Shown here: positions 10,501 to 17,651 of the stretch, piece after piece | Numbering within the stretch: the first letter of the stretch is position 1 | Layout: every line of letters starts with the position of its first letter | Assembly (NCBI GenBank): GCA_959601045.1 | Contig: CAUGNZ010000006.1 | Span: forward strand, 15,960-79,959 | From: an uncultured Collinsella sp. | Lineage (GTDB): Bacteria > Actinomycetota > Coriobacteriia > Coriobacteriales > Coriobacteriaceae | Length of the DNA: 64,000 nucleotides | Reading direction: 5' to 3' | Position numbers and translations under genes: made by a program | Notes under the pieces: generated by a model | Database searches by the model: none | Seen by the model: only the letters and a program-made list of their open reading frames with translations | Told to the model about the DNA's origin: nothing

Positions 10501-10922
10501 AGCAGCTCAAGGCCCTGGTCAAGCAGGCGAAGGAGACTGACACCAGGGGCAAGACGGCCGAGTCTGTCAAGGCCCTGACGGATGCCATTACCTACGCCGA
10601 GGACGTCTTGGGTGATGAGAATGCTTCCGACACCCAGATCCAGGCGGCCTATAGCCAGCTCAAGCTGGCCATTGAGAGCCTCAAGGATGCCGATTCCGGC
10701 AACCAGGGCGGCTCGGGCAACCAGGGTTCCGGCAATGGCTCGAACGGCGGCAACCAGGCGGGCAAGCCCGCAGGCGACAAGGCCCAGGGCAGCAAGAAGA
10801 ACGGTTCGGCGATTCCCAATACCGGAGACCAGACGGCGGCGACCGTCGCGACCGTCGGTGGTCTTGGCGCCATCATCGCCGCGATCGGCGCTTTCTTCCA
10901 TCGTCGCAGCAAGGCTAAGTAG
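4509..10922 (+). CDS. Giant secreted, wall-anchored GH31 glycosidase with cohesin/dockerin-like and CBM32 modules
   Basis: 2137 residues; ATG 4509 has AAAGGAG upstream and begins a signal peptide (1-35, ending QQAIA). Modules in order: mutarotase-like N-domain (about 60-270); GH31 barrel (about 275-720) with LKTDVAW, where Asp480 is the likely nucleophile, and GSDMDG with Asp561 or Asp563 a candidate acid/base; beta-domains; fibronectin III (963-1047); CBM32-like (1050-1192); one EF-hand dockerin-like loop DLNDNGVYDVYDY (from 1240); cohesin-like (1267-1404); F5/8-like (1417-1579); Ig-like (1586-1674); FIVAR (1675-1745); CBM32-like (1750-1909); two FIVAR (1914-2058); Gly/Ser/Asn linker; IPNTGD sorting motif (2102-2107), hydrophobic helix and basic tail. 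KTD followed by VAW instead of the usual KTDxxE recalls the GH31 alpha-N-acetylgalactosaminidase branch, suggesting mucin O-glycan use. Substrate is inference; GH31 family and anchoring are firm. Confidence 0.9.
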   Translation: MRRNSIFTKRWVKGSAVLVATAATLVFANPQQAIATPLKGVDSATVSQSASNVVDIDFADGIKGRITFLEDGIFRYNVDPKGEFSEYATPRSKSHTAKIQAQPDTSDTYSKPSATVADKGDTIEITGGKATVILDKATGKMSIKSGDRVVVSESASLDLDKKGTVQTLAKEKSENFFGGGTQNGRFLHTNQTIAISNTNNWTDGGVASPNPFYWTSDGYGVLRNTFAEGSYDFGSTDSSTVTTLHSENEFDAYYFVATNEGASNVATEMLQDYYKVTGNPVLLPEYGFYLGHLNAYNRDGWSTTSGQKKWETKGSKSSSEKGDVKYESGMSTGYKLDGTLAAETLNGEGPTVDTENMKATDFDRQFSARQVIDDYEDSDMPLGWFLPNDGYGAGYGQNGYYKTGGVNSDGASSADRLNAVRANVDNLKKFTEYANSKGVSTGLWTQSNLEPDSNPETPWHLLRDFDAEVKTGGITTLKTDVAWVGSGYSFGLNGIKTAYDTVTTGANKRPNIITLDGWAGTQRFGGIWTGDQYGGNWEYIRFHIPTYIGQSLSGNPNIGSDMDGIFGGDPIISARDYQWKTFTPSMLDMDGWGTYRKSPMTHGDPYTGISRFYLKLKAQLMPYIYTSAASAANIDTGNGDAGLPMIRAMLLSDNSEYAASTSTQYQYMFGENFLVAPVYQDTQADENGNDIRNGIYLPNYGTDENPTIWIDYFSGKQYRGGQVLNNYAAPLWKLPLFVKANAIVPMYAENNNPEAVSDTNTKGTDRSQRIVEFFATEGDGTFTQYEDDGSSIENNTTEDDSYGTIDNISYGEHVSTVYRSKAAGGTATFTAEASQGGYNGYDSNRTTTFVANVSAKPMSVVAKNGGSALNVVEVDSQETFDTATPEAGQAVYFYSETPNLNHYGSDVDGTEAERGESFNNTKITTNPKVYVKFAKTDVAAAAQTLELGGFVNADATLTADRLNESLSAPTNLAAPEDVTTPTSIKLTWGKVDGATSYDLKVDGTVFAVGDAAEFTHTDLAYNSKHTYQIRSRNAEGYSAWSDVLEANSALDPWRNVPDAEQITWEGSLYGSHKAELAFDHEFQSGDGGFHSGGNDLGKALTVDYGRAYKLDKLEYYPRDDAGNGTVTKMRVETSLDGVHWTSQEVDWARSADCKTVAFDGTVAARYVRMTPLASVGNFFSASEIAIYKTDGTDGFAVGSNLNKATISDGDYSNMKNYLGLENREPDTPTFGSQIRDHFADLNDNGVYDVYDYSFTMAGLDGGTKQKGKVAGSLAVIPSKTEVEAGDEITVDVYAADAKNVNALGALVNFKSDQFEFVSESIAQDGSTAGMENLSREKVQFADRTQTINLAFANRGDGKLYNGTGAVASFKLKAKTAGKVELPSTSWLIGPACDALEFASDGTVTMPDVPQPTVAEYGQDAFNITMTNDELTTDDGTNVEKLIQQKSYNALFDNNEGDNGFEFLWNWSGNWDSEGKLPSYVKLPTTMTFAFKTPSKLDSVEVVNRNGGNGTVQKIKAVVTFEDGSTQEFAGGEYDSFLARYAFDLSAENKGKKATKVEVTPLEASGDQMLTLREVNFNYTQGVEAIEGVELGKNQTEFFEGDITPVDAKATPESAGYPYVTVESSDPSVVSVSAVQAGDSVGYYLRANKAGKAKITVASVLDPSKTASYEVEVKAGVDTSALVAALSKAAGYSESVYTKDSYAALTTAVEAAQKLLDSGQGSYSKKDVADATAKIEKAIDGLKMRPVDEKILINTPENRKNVKVAGFSSEADYEGSNAVNALDGDERTLWHSDWAHGTGMPQYLSVDLGRDYDLTDVTFLPRQDGGTNGDIFEAEILVSDTADGYEKGTAASMGTFAFDNDGRVLTDRGDWKQMSFGAARGRYVTVKVIHAGGGDVDAYCSMAELKFYGTAVPDPVAKDDLTAAIEKVDAELAAGDLKAGDYTEASWTALENALASARAILSDEDATQDEVDQALRALESARDALEKTPVVPVENPTKKQLKALVKQAKETDTRGKTAESVKALTDAITYAEDVLGDENASDTQIQAAYSQLKLAIESLKDADSGNQGGSGNQGSGNGSNGGNQAGKPAGDKAQGSKKNGSAIPNTGDQTAATVATVGGLGAIIAAIGAFFHRRSKAK

Positions 10923-10940
10923 CCCCAGCAACAGCTAAGC

Positions 10941-10984
10941 AAGCGTGCCCGCCGTCCCACCCAAGGACGGTGGGCACGCTTTTT
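10941..10984 (+). terminator. Rho-independent terminator of the GH31 gene
   Basis: A long GC-rich stem: AAGCGTGCCC (10941-10950) and GCCGTCC pair with GGACGGT and GGGCACGCTT, followed by T residues. It lies 20 bp after the stop. Confidence 0.88.
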
Positions 10985-11139
10985 GAATGTAGGCAGAAAG
11001 CTCCGACCCTTCGGCCTTAATCTCGCAAAGCGTTCCGTCTCCCGCCGAACACATCAGCATCGGCGGCTATACTTGAATTATTTGCAGTTAAGGGTCGCGG
11101 ATTGGCCGCGTCACCGCTCTCAACAGGAGGTCTTTGTTT

Positions 11140-11604
11140 ATGGCAGATCAAAAGCCGGTTGTCGGGATCATCATGGGCTCCAAGTCCGATCTGGGTGTTA
11201 TGGAAGGCTGCACCGCCGAGCTCGAGGCGCTCGGTGTGCCCTATGAGCTCGTCATTGCGAGCGCACACCGCACACCGGCGAAGGTCCACGAGTGGGCTTC
11301 GACTGCTGCCGATCGCGGTATCAAAGTGATTATCGCCGCCGCCGGCAAGGCCGCTCACCTGGGTGGTGTCGTGGCCGCCTTTACGCCGCTGCCGGTTATC
11401 GGCGTACCTATGAAGACGAGTGACCTGGGCGGTATGGATTCGCTGCTGTCGATGGTGCAGATGCCTTCGGGCGTGCCCGTGGCCTGCGTTGCCATCAACG
11501 GTGCCAAGAACGCCGCCATCTATGCCACACAGATTCTGGGTGCTTGCGACCCCGAGTACCGCAAGGTTATCGAGAAGATGAAGCAGGAGATGGCTGACGC
11601 CTAA
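11140..11604 (+). CDS. purE: N5-carboxyaminoimidazole ribonucleotide mutase (PurE class I)
   Basis: 154-residue enzyme of purine synthesis that converts N5-CAIR to CAIR. The N-terminal GIIMGSKSDL, then ASAHRTPAKVHEWA and AAGKAAHLGGVVAAFTPLPV are hallmark PurE motifs, with the conserved active-site His in SAHRTP. ATG 11140 has AGGAGG 9 nt upstream (11125-11130). The gene stands apart from purF/purM/purN, which lie 3 kb downstream. A TATACT -10-like hexamer is at 11068-11073. Confidence 0.95.
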   Translation: MADQKPVVGIIMGSKSDLGVMEGCTAELEALGVPYELVIASAHRTPAKVHEWASTAADRGIKVIIAAAGKAAHLGGVVAAFTPLPVIGVPMKTSDLGGMDSLLSMVQMPSGVPVACVAINGAKNAAIYATQILGACDPEYRKVIEKMKQEMADA

Positions 11605-11639
11605 GCGTTCCGCCGTTTCACCGCAGTATAAGGAGAGCC

Positions 11640-12644
11640 ATGTCCGATTATCAGGGAAAACGATTCAAGGCTTCTCAGATTCCCGATCCGTCGAAGCCGG
11701 GTGCTGCCCGTGCGGCACAGCAGGGTCGGACATCCTCTCCTCAGCAGCCGCGCGCGCCGCGTTCCGTAACGCCGACGTCCCATCGCCGCCAGGATACGCC
11801 GGCTGCGTATCGCCCTTCATCATATGGCACGGCAAAGAAGCAGGCTCAGACGACGAGGCAGCTGAGTGACGCGCCGTCCAACTATGCCGAGCAGCCGCGT
11901 AAGAAACGCCGATCCATCATTCCCATCTTGCTCATCATCGTGGGCATCGGCCTGATTGTCGCCGCCGCCGCTATCTTTATTAATGCCCAGATTGGCTATA
12001 AGCAGGCGAGCGATTCGTATCAGAAAATCGAGAAGCAATATGTAAGCGATAAGGACGCCAGTGGCGTGCCGATTATCGACTTTGATGCGCTTGCTCAGAC
12101 GAACCCCGAGATTGTGGGTTGGATTTACGTGCCGGGAACCAACATCAACTATCCCGTGGTACAGACCAACAACAACTCCAAATACCTCAACACGCTGTTT
12201 GACGGTACATCTAACGCGTCCGGTGCCATCTTCTTGGATAGTGATGACACCGCGCCGGGAATGGTCGACCAGCAGACCACGATTTACGGCCACCATATGA
12301 ACGACGGATCGATGTTCAATGTGATTTCGGACACCACCGACCAGGCGACGTTCGATAGCATCGAGTTTGTGTATTACATCACACGGGATGCTACGTATAA
12401 GCTGCGACCACTGGCGACCAAGGTGGTCGAGGACACGTATGCCAAGGCGCGCACGCCCAATTTTGAGGGCGATGACGGACTGAAGAATTACCTGTCCGAG
12501 ATGCTCGACGGTGCCTCTGCCGTGGCGAGCGATGCCACCGATCGTGCTGCTTCGGCAACCAAGGTTGTAACGCTTGTGACCTGCCGTTCACTGTCGCTGA
12601 GCAACACGCGCGCTGTCATGGTGCTCACGCCCGTTGATGAATAA
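11640..12644 (+). CDS. Class B-like sortase
   Basis: 334-residue membrane-bound transpeptidase. The N-terminal 95 residues are cytoplasmic, Pro/Arg/Gln-rich and probably disordered. A single helix (about 97-117) anchors it. The extracellular beta-barrel carries the catalytic triad: His218 or His219 in IYGHHM, Cys315 in TLVTC, and Arg324 in NTRAV. The sequence GWIYVPGTNINYPVVQ and the helical insert before the TLVTC strand fit class B. The neighbouring GH31 protein (IPNTGD) is a plausible substrate, although class B enzymes usually use other motifs. It starts 35 bp after purE. Confidence 0.9.
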   Translation: MSDYQGKRFKASQIPDPSKPGAARAAQQGRTSSPQQPRAPRSVTPTSHRRQDTPAAYRPSSYGTAKKQAQTTRQLSDAPSNYAEQPRKKRRSIIPILLIIVGIGLIVAAAAIFINAQIGYKQASDSYQKIEKQYVSDKDASGVPIIDFDALAQTNPEIVGWIYVPGTNINYPVVQTNNNSKYLNTLFDGTSNASGAIFLDSDDTAPGMVDQQTTIYGHHMNDGSMFNVISDTTDQATFDSIEFVYYITRDATYKLRPLATKVVEDTYAKARTPNFEGDDGLKNYLSEMLDGASAVASDATDRAASATKVVTLVTCRSLSLSNTRAVMVLTPVDE

Positions 12645-12686
12645 ATTGCCCGAGAGTAGCTAATTTGGGACGGTAAGGGAGAAACG

Positions 12687-13103
12687 ATGCTTGAGAGTGG
12701 CAAATTGATGCCTTCGATTGATGCTTGGCTGCGCGAGGCCAAGGCCGATGCTTCGGCGGCAGGCTGCGGGATGTATCTGACGCATAACGGTGTGGTGCGT
12801 GCGACGCCCAAGGCCGAGGTGCGCGGAGTCGAGACCGATGGCGTGGCACCAGGCCACAGGGTGGGCGGCATGGTCTTTGACTACGACGCCGAAAAGGTAC
12901 GGTCTGCTATCGGGGCCACGCGCGCGATGCCGGGTATCGGCTATGTGCGCGTGTGGCTGGCAAGCGGCGAGCTTTCCGTAGGTGACGACATCATGCTCGT
13001 GCTTATCGGCGGGGACATTCGCCCACACGTGGTCGATGCACTGCAGGCGCTCGTTGGCACCATCAAGAACGAATGCGTGAGTGAGGTCGAGCGCGAGGCA
13101 TAG
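12687..13103 (+). CDS. MoaE-like protein (molybdopterin synthase large-subunit fold)
   Basis: 138 residues. The pattern of GMYLTHNGVVR, a central YDAEKVRSAIG helix, then VRVWLASGELSVGDDIMLVLIGGDIRPHVVDALQALVGTIKN aligns by eye with MoaE, which forms molybdopterin from precursor Z with MoaD. The lysine-rich tail WKKE of true MoaE is replaced by SEVEREA, so the protein may be inactive or have another role. No moaD, moaA or moaC is in the window. Assignment is by pattern only. Confidence 0.55.
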   Translation: MLESGKLMPSIDAWLREAKADASAAGCGMYLTHNGVVRATPKAEVRGVETDGVAPGHRVGGMVFDYDAEKVRSAIGATRAMPGIGYVRVWLASGELSVGDDIMLVLIGGDIRPHVVDALQALVGTIKNECVSEVEREA

Positions 13104-13131
13104 AGGATTGCGTCGATAGAAGGATCGTTTA

Positions 13132-13173
13132 TAAAAATGCCCACCGGTACGTGTGATACCGGCGGGCATTTTG
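13132..13173. terminator. Bidirectional terminator between convergent genes
   Basis: The arms AAAATGCCCACCGGTA and TACCGGCGGGCATTTT flank a 7-nt loop, with A-rich and T-rich ends on the two sides. It lies between the MoaE-like gene (+) and the membrane protein gene (-), so it can serve both. Confidence 0.85.
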
Positions 13174-13193
13174 CGTTTTGGGCGCGGTGAGCG

Positions 13194-14423
13194 CTATACG
13201 CGTGTCGCATCCTTGGGGCTCATGGTCATGCTCTGGAAGCGGTTTTCCATGTACTCGTTATCGAAGTGCTCTCCGTAGAACTGTGCGACGGGAATGTCCG
13301 GCTCCGTGCCGTTAACGCGCTGGTACCAGTAGTCGAGCGACTGCAGCGTCATGACGCCGTCGACCAGCATGATAACGGTAAAGATGACGGTGGCCGAGTA
13401 GCGGCTCTTCCAGGGGATCTTGTTGATAAGCTTAAGCAGCCTCGGCAGCAGCAGCTTGATCCAGATGAGGCCGCCCAGGCCCCACAGGCAGGCGAAGCCC
13501 GTGCAGGTGCGTCCGCCCGTGAGGACCACGAGCGGATCGGGCAAACCGAACAGCGTTATGTGCGAGTAGCTCCACGAGACCACGCCAAACGCGGTCTGCA
13601 TAGACCAGCCCACGAACACCTCAAAGCTGGCGCCGAGCAGGGCGCTCACCAGGAAAATGATGATGGGGTTCTTTTTGTAGAAGCGGTTAAGCACCATGGT
13701 AATGAGCACGGCGCCAAATCCGTAGATGGGACTGAAGGGACCAAACAGCATGCCGGCGCGGTTCTGGTAGACGCCCGGGTCGTCGACCGTCATGTGCCAG
13801 ATGTCCTCGGCGATCAGGCCGAGCACGCAGCAGACAAAGAATACCCAGAACAGGTTGAAGTAGTTGAGCTTGATGTAGCCTTCGCCGGTTTCATCGCGCC
13901 CGAGCATGCCCTCGGCGGCGGCGTCGCGGTCGAGCATCTCCTGCAGGCGGCGCTGCAGTTCGCGCTCCTGACGCAGCGTGGGGTCGACGGTTGCCGAAAG
14001 TGCGACGAGGATGCCGAGCTGGATCGCGGGACGCAGCAGGAAGGGCCCGATGCCCTGGAGCATCACGTCGACCAAAAGCTCGACGACGGTGAATGCAATA
14101 AGGATGTAGGACAGGCGGGCGGCGTTGCGGCGCTGGTTTTTGATAAGGTCCAGGCCAAAGATGATTAGGATGACGGCGCTTGCCGCAGAGAGCATGATGC
14201 CGGCGACGATAAGGCCGACTGCGACGAGCGTGTTGTCGCCGAGCTTTTCGGTGGCGTTGCCGTTAACAAGTGCCGTGATGACCTGCCACATAAAGGCAGC
14301 GACCGACGGGAGCGTGCCCACGCCGGAAAGGATGCACAGGACGGCGTACACCTTAATGATGAGGGGAATCTTCTTGACCTCCGTGGCGCTGGGGACGCTG
14401 GGGTCGAGTTCGTTTCGATCCAT
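13194..14423 (-). CDS. Polytopic membrane protein of the putative ABC-transporter permease (CmpB-like) family
   Basis: 409 residues. The N-terminal half holds about four hydrophobic helices, then a charged cytoplasmic linker (QERELQRRLQEMLDRDAAAEG). The C-terminal half has several more helices and the stretch YGFGAVLITMVLNRFYKKNP, followed by ALLGASFEVFVGWSMQTAFGV. That pattern fits the PF06541 putative ABC-transporter permease family, whose biochemical role is not established. It is transcribed alone, divergently from purF. Confidence 0.7.
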   Translation of the reverse strand: MDRNELDPSVPSATEVKKIPLIIKVYAVLCILSGVGTLPSVAAFMWQVITALVNGNATEKLGDNTLVAVGLIVAGIMLSAASAVILIIFGLDLIKNQRRNAARLSYILIAFTVVELLVDVMLQGIGPFLLRPAIQLGILVALSATVDPTLRQERELQRRLQEMLDRDAAAEGMLGRDETGEGYIKLNYFNLFWVFFVCCVLGLIAEDIWHMTVDDPGVYQNRAGMLFGPFSPIYGFGAVLITMVLNRFYKKNPIIIFLVSALLGASFEVFVGWSMQTAFGVVSWSYSHITLFGLPDPLVVLTGGRTCTGFACLWGLGGLIWIKLLLPRLLKLINKIPWKSRYSATVIFTVIMLVDGVMTLQSLDYWYQRVNGTEPDIPVAQFYGEHFDNEYMENRFQSMTMSPKDATRV

Positions 14424-14671
14424 ACAGAACCTTTCTCGCTTTGTTGTAGGTTATAAGGATACGCCGCCGACCTGCCAAAAGACAGGACGAACGTCCCAAT
14501 TGCAACAATGTAAGCCCTAACGGCGGGCGAGACGCGCCGCAACGGAAGCGTGCGGGATCGTCGGTCCCGAGGCGATTGCCCAATAAAATGTTTGGCTGCA
14601 AAACGGATTATAAGCTCGGTGGGCTTTTAAAAAGCGCTGCTCATGCGCTGAGGAGCACGTCGCGCCGTGCG

Positions 14672-14677
14672 TATAAT
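14672..14677 (+). promoter_or_regulatory. Candidate -10 element for purF
   Basis: A perfect TATAAT hexamer 43 bp before the purF start, in an otherwise GC-rich stretch. No good -35 hexamer is visible 17 bp upstream. The rest of the 296-bp gap between divergent genes shows no recognisable riboswitch or operator. Confidence 0.5.
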
Positions 14678-14719
14678 AAGGCGGGTAACGCCAAAAAAAC
14701 GAGGCTCTGAGGGGATACC

Positions 14720-16390
14720 ATGTCTCAAGAAACCATCCGCGCGGCCGAGCGTGCCGCGGGACAGGTGAACACCATGTCGACGTATGATCCGGACTCCGAC
14801 CAGCTGCATGAGGAATGTGGCATTTTCGGCGTATGGGCGCCCGATCGCGACGTGGCTCGACTGACGTACTTTGGCCTGCGTGCACTGCAGCACCGTGGCC
14901 AGGAATCGGCGGGAATCGCCGTGGGTGACGGCGGCACGGTTATGGTCCGCAAGGATCTGGGCCTGCTCGACCGCGTGTTCTCCAACGCCGACCTGTCGAC
15001 GCTCTCCGGCCAGCTGGCCGTGGGTCATGTGCGCTACGGCACCGCCGGCGCCAAGAGCTGGGAAGCCTCTCAGCCGCACCTCTCTACCATCAACAGCGTC
15101 ATTATCGCGCTTGCTCACAACGGCACCCTCGTCAACACCGACGAGCTGCGCCGCCAGCTGATCGAGCTGGGCGTGCCATTCCTCTCCAATTCGGATTCCG
15201 AGGTCGCGACCAAGCTTATCGGCTACTTTACCCAGCGTACGGGCCATCTGCGCGAGGGCATTCGCAAGACCATGGAGCTCGTGCGCGGCGGCTACGCCAT
15301 GACGCTCATCAACGAGCAAGCGCTCTATGCATTCCGCGATCCGCACGGCATTCGCCCGCTCGTGCTGGGCAAGCTGGTGGACGAGGGTCTTGATCAGGCC
15401 GACGCCGCAGCCGTTTCGCAGCTGCCGTCGCAGGACGGCGCCGCGACGGTCGACTCCGCCGTCCGTGTCACGCGCGCCGGCGGCTGGGTCGTTGCTTCCG
15501 AGACCTGCGCACTCGACATCGTGGGTGCCGAGTACGTCCGTGACGTCCGTCCCGGCGAGATCTTGCGCATCAGCGCCGAGGGTCTGGTATCCGAGCAGGG
15601 CGTGCCTGCAGCCGAAGAGCCCGCCAACTGCATCTTTGAGCAGGTCTACTTTGCCCGCCCCGACTCCATCATGAACGGCAAGAGCGTCTATGCCTGCCGT
15701 TACGACATGGGTCGTCAGCTGGCACATGAGGAGCCTGTCGAGGCCGACCTGGTCATCGGCGTGCCCGACTCCGGCCTGCCGCCTGCGGAGGGGTATTCGC
15801 ACGAGAGCGGTATTCCCTTTGGCGAGGGCCTTATCAAGAACCGCTACGTGGGCCGTACGTTTATCGAGCCTACGCAGGAGTTGCGCGCCATGGGCGTGCG
15901 TATGAAACTCAACCCGCTGCGCGACAACATCGAGGGCAAGCGCCTGGTCGTCATCGACGACTCCATCGTGCGCGGCACCACCATGGTGCAGCTCGTCAAG
16001 ATGCTGCGCAACGCCGGCGCCAAGGAGATTCATATCCGCATCAACTCGCCCGAGGTCATCTGGCCGTGCTTCTACGGTATCGATACCGACGTGCAGTCGC
16101 AGCTTATCAGCGCCAACAAGACGGTCGACGAGATTTGCGAGTATATCGGCGCCGATTCGCTGGCCTTCCTTTCGGTCGAGGGCCTGCTTAAGGTCATGCC
16201 CAAGGGCGGTTACTGCGATGCGTGCTTTACCGGCCGCTACCCCGTGGCGATTCCCGAGAGCTTTGGCCGCGACAAGTTTATGGAGGGCTTTAAGCCCCGC
16301 AACCTGGACAAGCCGCTGCACTTTGACGACGACGCCGTGATCGAGAAATACGACGACCGCAGCTGGGAAGAGGAGCACGGCGAGGCATAA
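14720..16390 (+). CDS. purF: Amidophosphoribosyltransferase (PurF)
   Basis: 556 residues; commits PRPP and glutamine to purine synthesis by making phosphoribosylamine. After a 32-residue propeptide the sequence EECGIFGV places the nucleophile at Cys33, exposed by processing. LRALQHRGQESAG is the glutaminase motif, and VVIDDSIVRGTT is the PRPP loop. The late cysteines in GGYCDACFTGRYP match the Fe-S-type (Bacillus-like) PurF. ATG 14720 has GAGGGG nearby. It heads the purF-purM-purN cluster. Confidence 0.96.
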   Translation: MSQETIRAAERAAGQVNTMSTYDPDSDQLHEECGIFGVWAPDRDVARLTYFGLRALQHRGQESAGIAVGDGGTVMVRKDLGLLDRVFSNADLSTLSGQLAVGHVRYGTAGAKSWEASQPHLSTINSVIIALAHNGTLVNTDELRRQLIELGVPFLSNSDSEVATKLIGYFTQRTGHLREGIRKTMELVRGGYAMTLINEQALYAFRDPHGIRPLVLGKLVDEGLDQADAAAVSQLPSQDGAATVDSAVRVTRAGGWVVASETCALDIVGAEYVRDVRPGEILRISAEGLVSEQGVPAAEEPANCIFEQVYFARPDSIMNGKSVYACRYDMGRQLAHEEPVEADLVIGVPDSGLPPAEGYSHESGIPFGEGLIKNRYVGRTFIEPTQELRAMGVRMKLNPLRDNIEGKRLVVIDDSIVRGTTMVQLVKMLRNAGAKEIHIRINSPEVIWPCFYGIDTDVQSQLISANKTVDEICEYIGADSLAFLSVEGLLKVMPKGGYCDACFTGRYPVAIPESFGRDKFMEGFKPRNLDKPLHFDDDAVIEKYDDRSWEEEHGEA

Positions 16391-16429
16391 AACCTGCCAT
16401 ATGGGGACAGGTTTATTTTGGTAGGTTTT
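16389..16429. repeat. Partial copy of the GTTTATTTTGG repeat family
   Basis: AAAACCTGCC (16389-16398) is inverted at 16420-16429 (GGTAGGTTTT) around GGGGACAGGTTTATTTT. The segment GTTTATTTTGGTAGGTTTTA closely matches both ends of the larger element at 30646-30814. It lies in the 157-bp purF-purM gap, the rest of which shows only a leader for purM. Confidence 0.6.
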
Positions 16430-16547
16430 ACCTGCTGTTTTGTTGATATGACGGCGCGTGCTGTTATGGCGCGCGCCGAAATGAACGCAACTATGAGCAC
16501 CGTTTGGCGCCCGTGCGGCGCCACGGTAGTGGGAGAGGAAGGCTCAG

Positions 16548-17651
16548 ATGGGCGACAGCAAGCATGTGACGTACGAGGACGCCGGCGTCGATACCGCCGA
16601 GGGCGGCCGCGCCGTCGACGCGATTAAGCAGATGGTCAAGGACACTAACCGTTCCGAGGTTATCGGTGGCATCGGCGGCTTTGGCGGCCTGTTCTCGGCC
16701 GCCGCGCTCAAGGATATGGAAGACCCGATCCTGATTAGCGGTACCGACGGCGTGGGCACCAAGCTCGTGCTCGCCCAGATCATGGACCGTCACGAGACGG
16801 TTGGCCAGGACCTGGTCGCTATGTGCGTCAACGATATTCTGGCTTCGGGCGCCGAGCCGCTGTTCTTCCTGGACTACGTTGCCATCGGTCACATCGAGGC
16901 CGAGCACATGGCAAAGATTATCAAGGGTGTGGCCGACGGCTGCAAGCTCGCGGGCTGCGCGCTCGTGGGCGGCGAGATGGCCGAGCACCCCGGCGTCATG
17001 GCTCCCGCCGACTACGACCTCGCCGGCTTTACCGTGGGTGTTGTCGATCGTCCCAAGATGCTTGACCCCGCGAACGTTCGCCCCGGCGATGTGATCCTGG
17101 GTCTGCCTTCCACCGGCGTGCACTCCAACGGCTACTCACTCGTGCGTAAGGTCATCGGTGTCGACGGCATCAAGCCGGGCACGCCCGAGGCCGCCGCTAA
17201 GGCCGAGGAACTGAGCCGTCCGCTCGAGGAGCTCGGCGGCGCTTCGCTGGCCGACGCTCTGCTGGCTCCCACGCGCATTTATGTGAAGCCGATTCTGGAG
17301 CTGCTCCGCGGTGGCGCCAACGTTCATGCCATTGCCCACATCACCGGTGGCGGTATTACCGAAAACCTCAACCGCGCGCTTGCCGACGACGTCGACGCTG
17401 TGGTCACCCGCAACGGCGCCGAGATGGGCTGGGATGTTCCGCCCGTCATCACCTACGTGTCGCGTCAGGCCGAGCTCGCGCCCAACGAGGCATGCAAGAC
17501 CTTCAACATGGGCGTTGGCCTGTGCCTGATCGCCGCTCCCGAGGACGAAGCCGCGGTTACCGAGGCCCTGGTCGCGCTGGGCGAGAAGCCGTTCCGCGTG
17601 GGTGAGTGCGTCGAGGGTTCCGGTAAGGTCGTGTACTCCGATGAGCGCTAA
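16548..17651 (+). CDS. purM: Phosphoribosylformylglycinamidine cyclo-ligase (AIR synthetase)
   Basis: 367 residues; ATP-dependent ring closure of FGAM to AIR. Motifs: DPILISGTDGVGTKL (ATP site), LVAMCVNDILASGAEPLFFLDY, AGCALVGGEMAEHPGVM and AHITGGGITENLNRAL, all in family order. Length is slightly above the typical 345. ATG 16548 follows GAGAGGAAGG. Its last 11 nt overlap the purN start. Confidence 0.96.
   Translation: MGDSKHVTYEDAGVDTAEGGRAVDAIKQMVKDTNRSEVIGGIGGFGGLFSAAALKDMEDPILISGTDGVGTKLVLAQIMDRHETVGQDLVAMCVNDILASGAEPLFFLDYVAIGHIEAEHMAKIIKGVADGCKLAGCALVGGEMAEHPGVMAPADYDLAGFTVGVVDRPKMLDPANVRPGDVILGLPSTGVHSNGYSLVRKVIGVDGIKPGTPEAAAKAEELSRPLEELGGASLADALLAPTRIYVKPILELLRGGANVHAIAHITGGGITENLNRALADDVDAVVTRNGAEMGWDVPPVITYVSRQAELAPNEACKTFNMGVGLCLIAAPEDEAAVTEALVALGEKPFRVGECVEGSGKVVYSDER

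Noticed and set aside
9276..10931. 551-codon minus-strand frame opposite the end of the GH31 gene
   Set aside because: Antisense to CBM32, FIVAR and anchor modules that are clearly coding on the plus strand.
11005..11139. Purine riboswitch before purE or purF
   Set aside because: No conserved purine-aptamer loops were found in the purE leader or in 14424-14719.
14627..16378. 583-codon minus-strand frame opposite purF
   Set aside because: PurF motifs are intact on the plus strand; the opposite frame has no family character or ribosome site.
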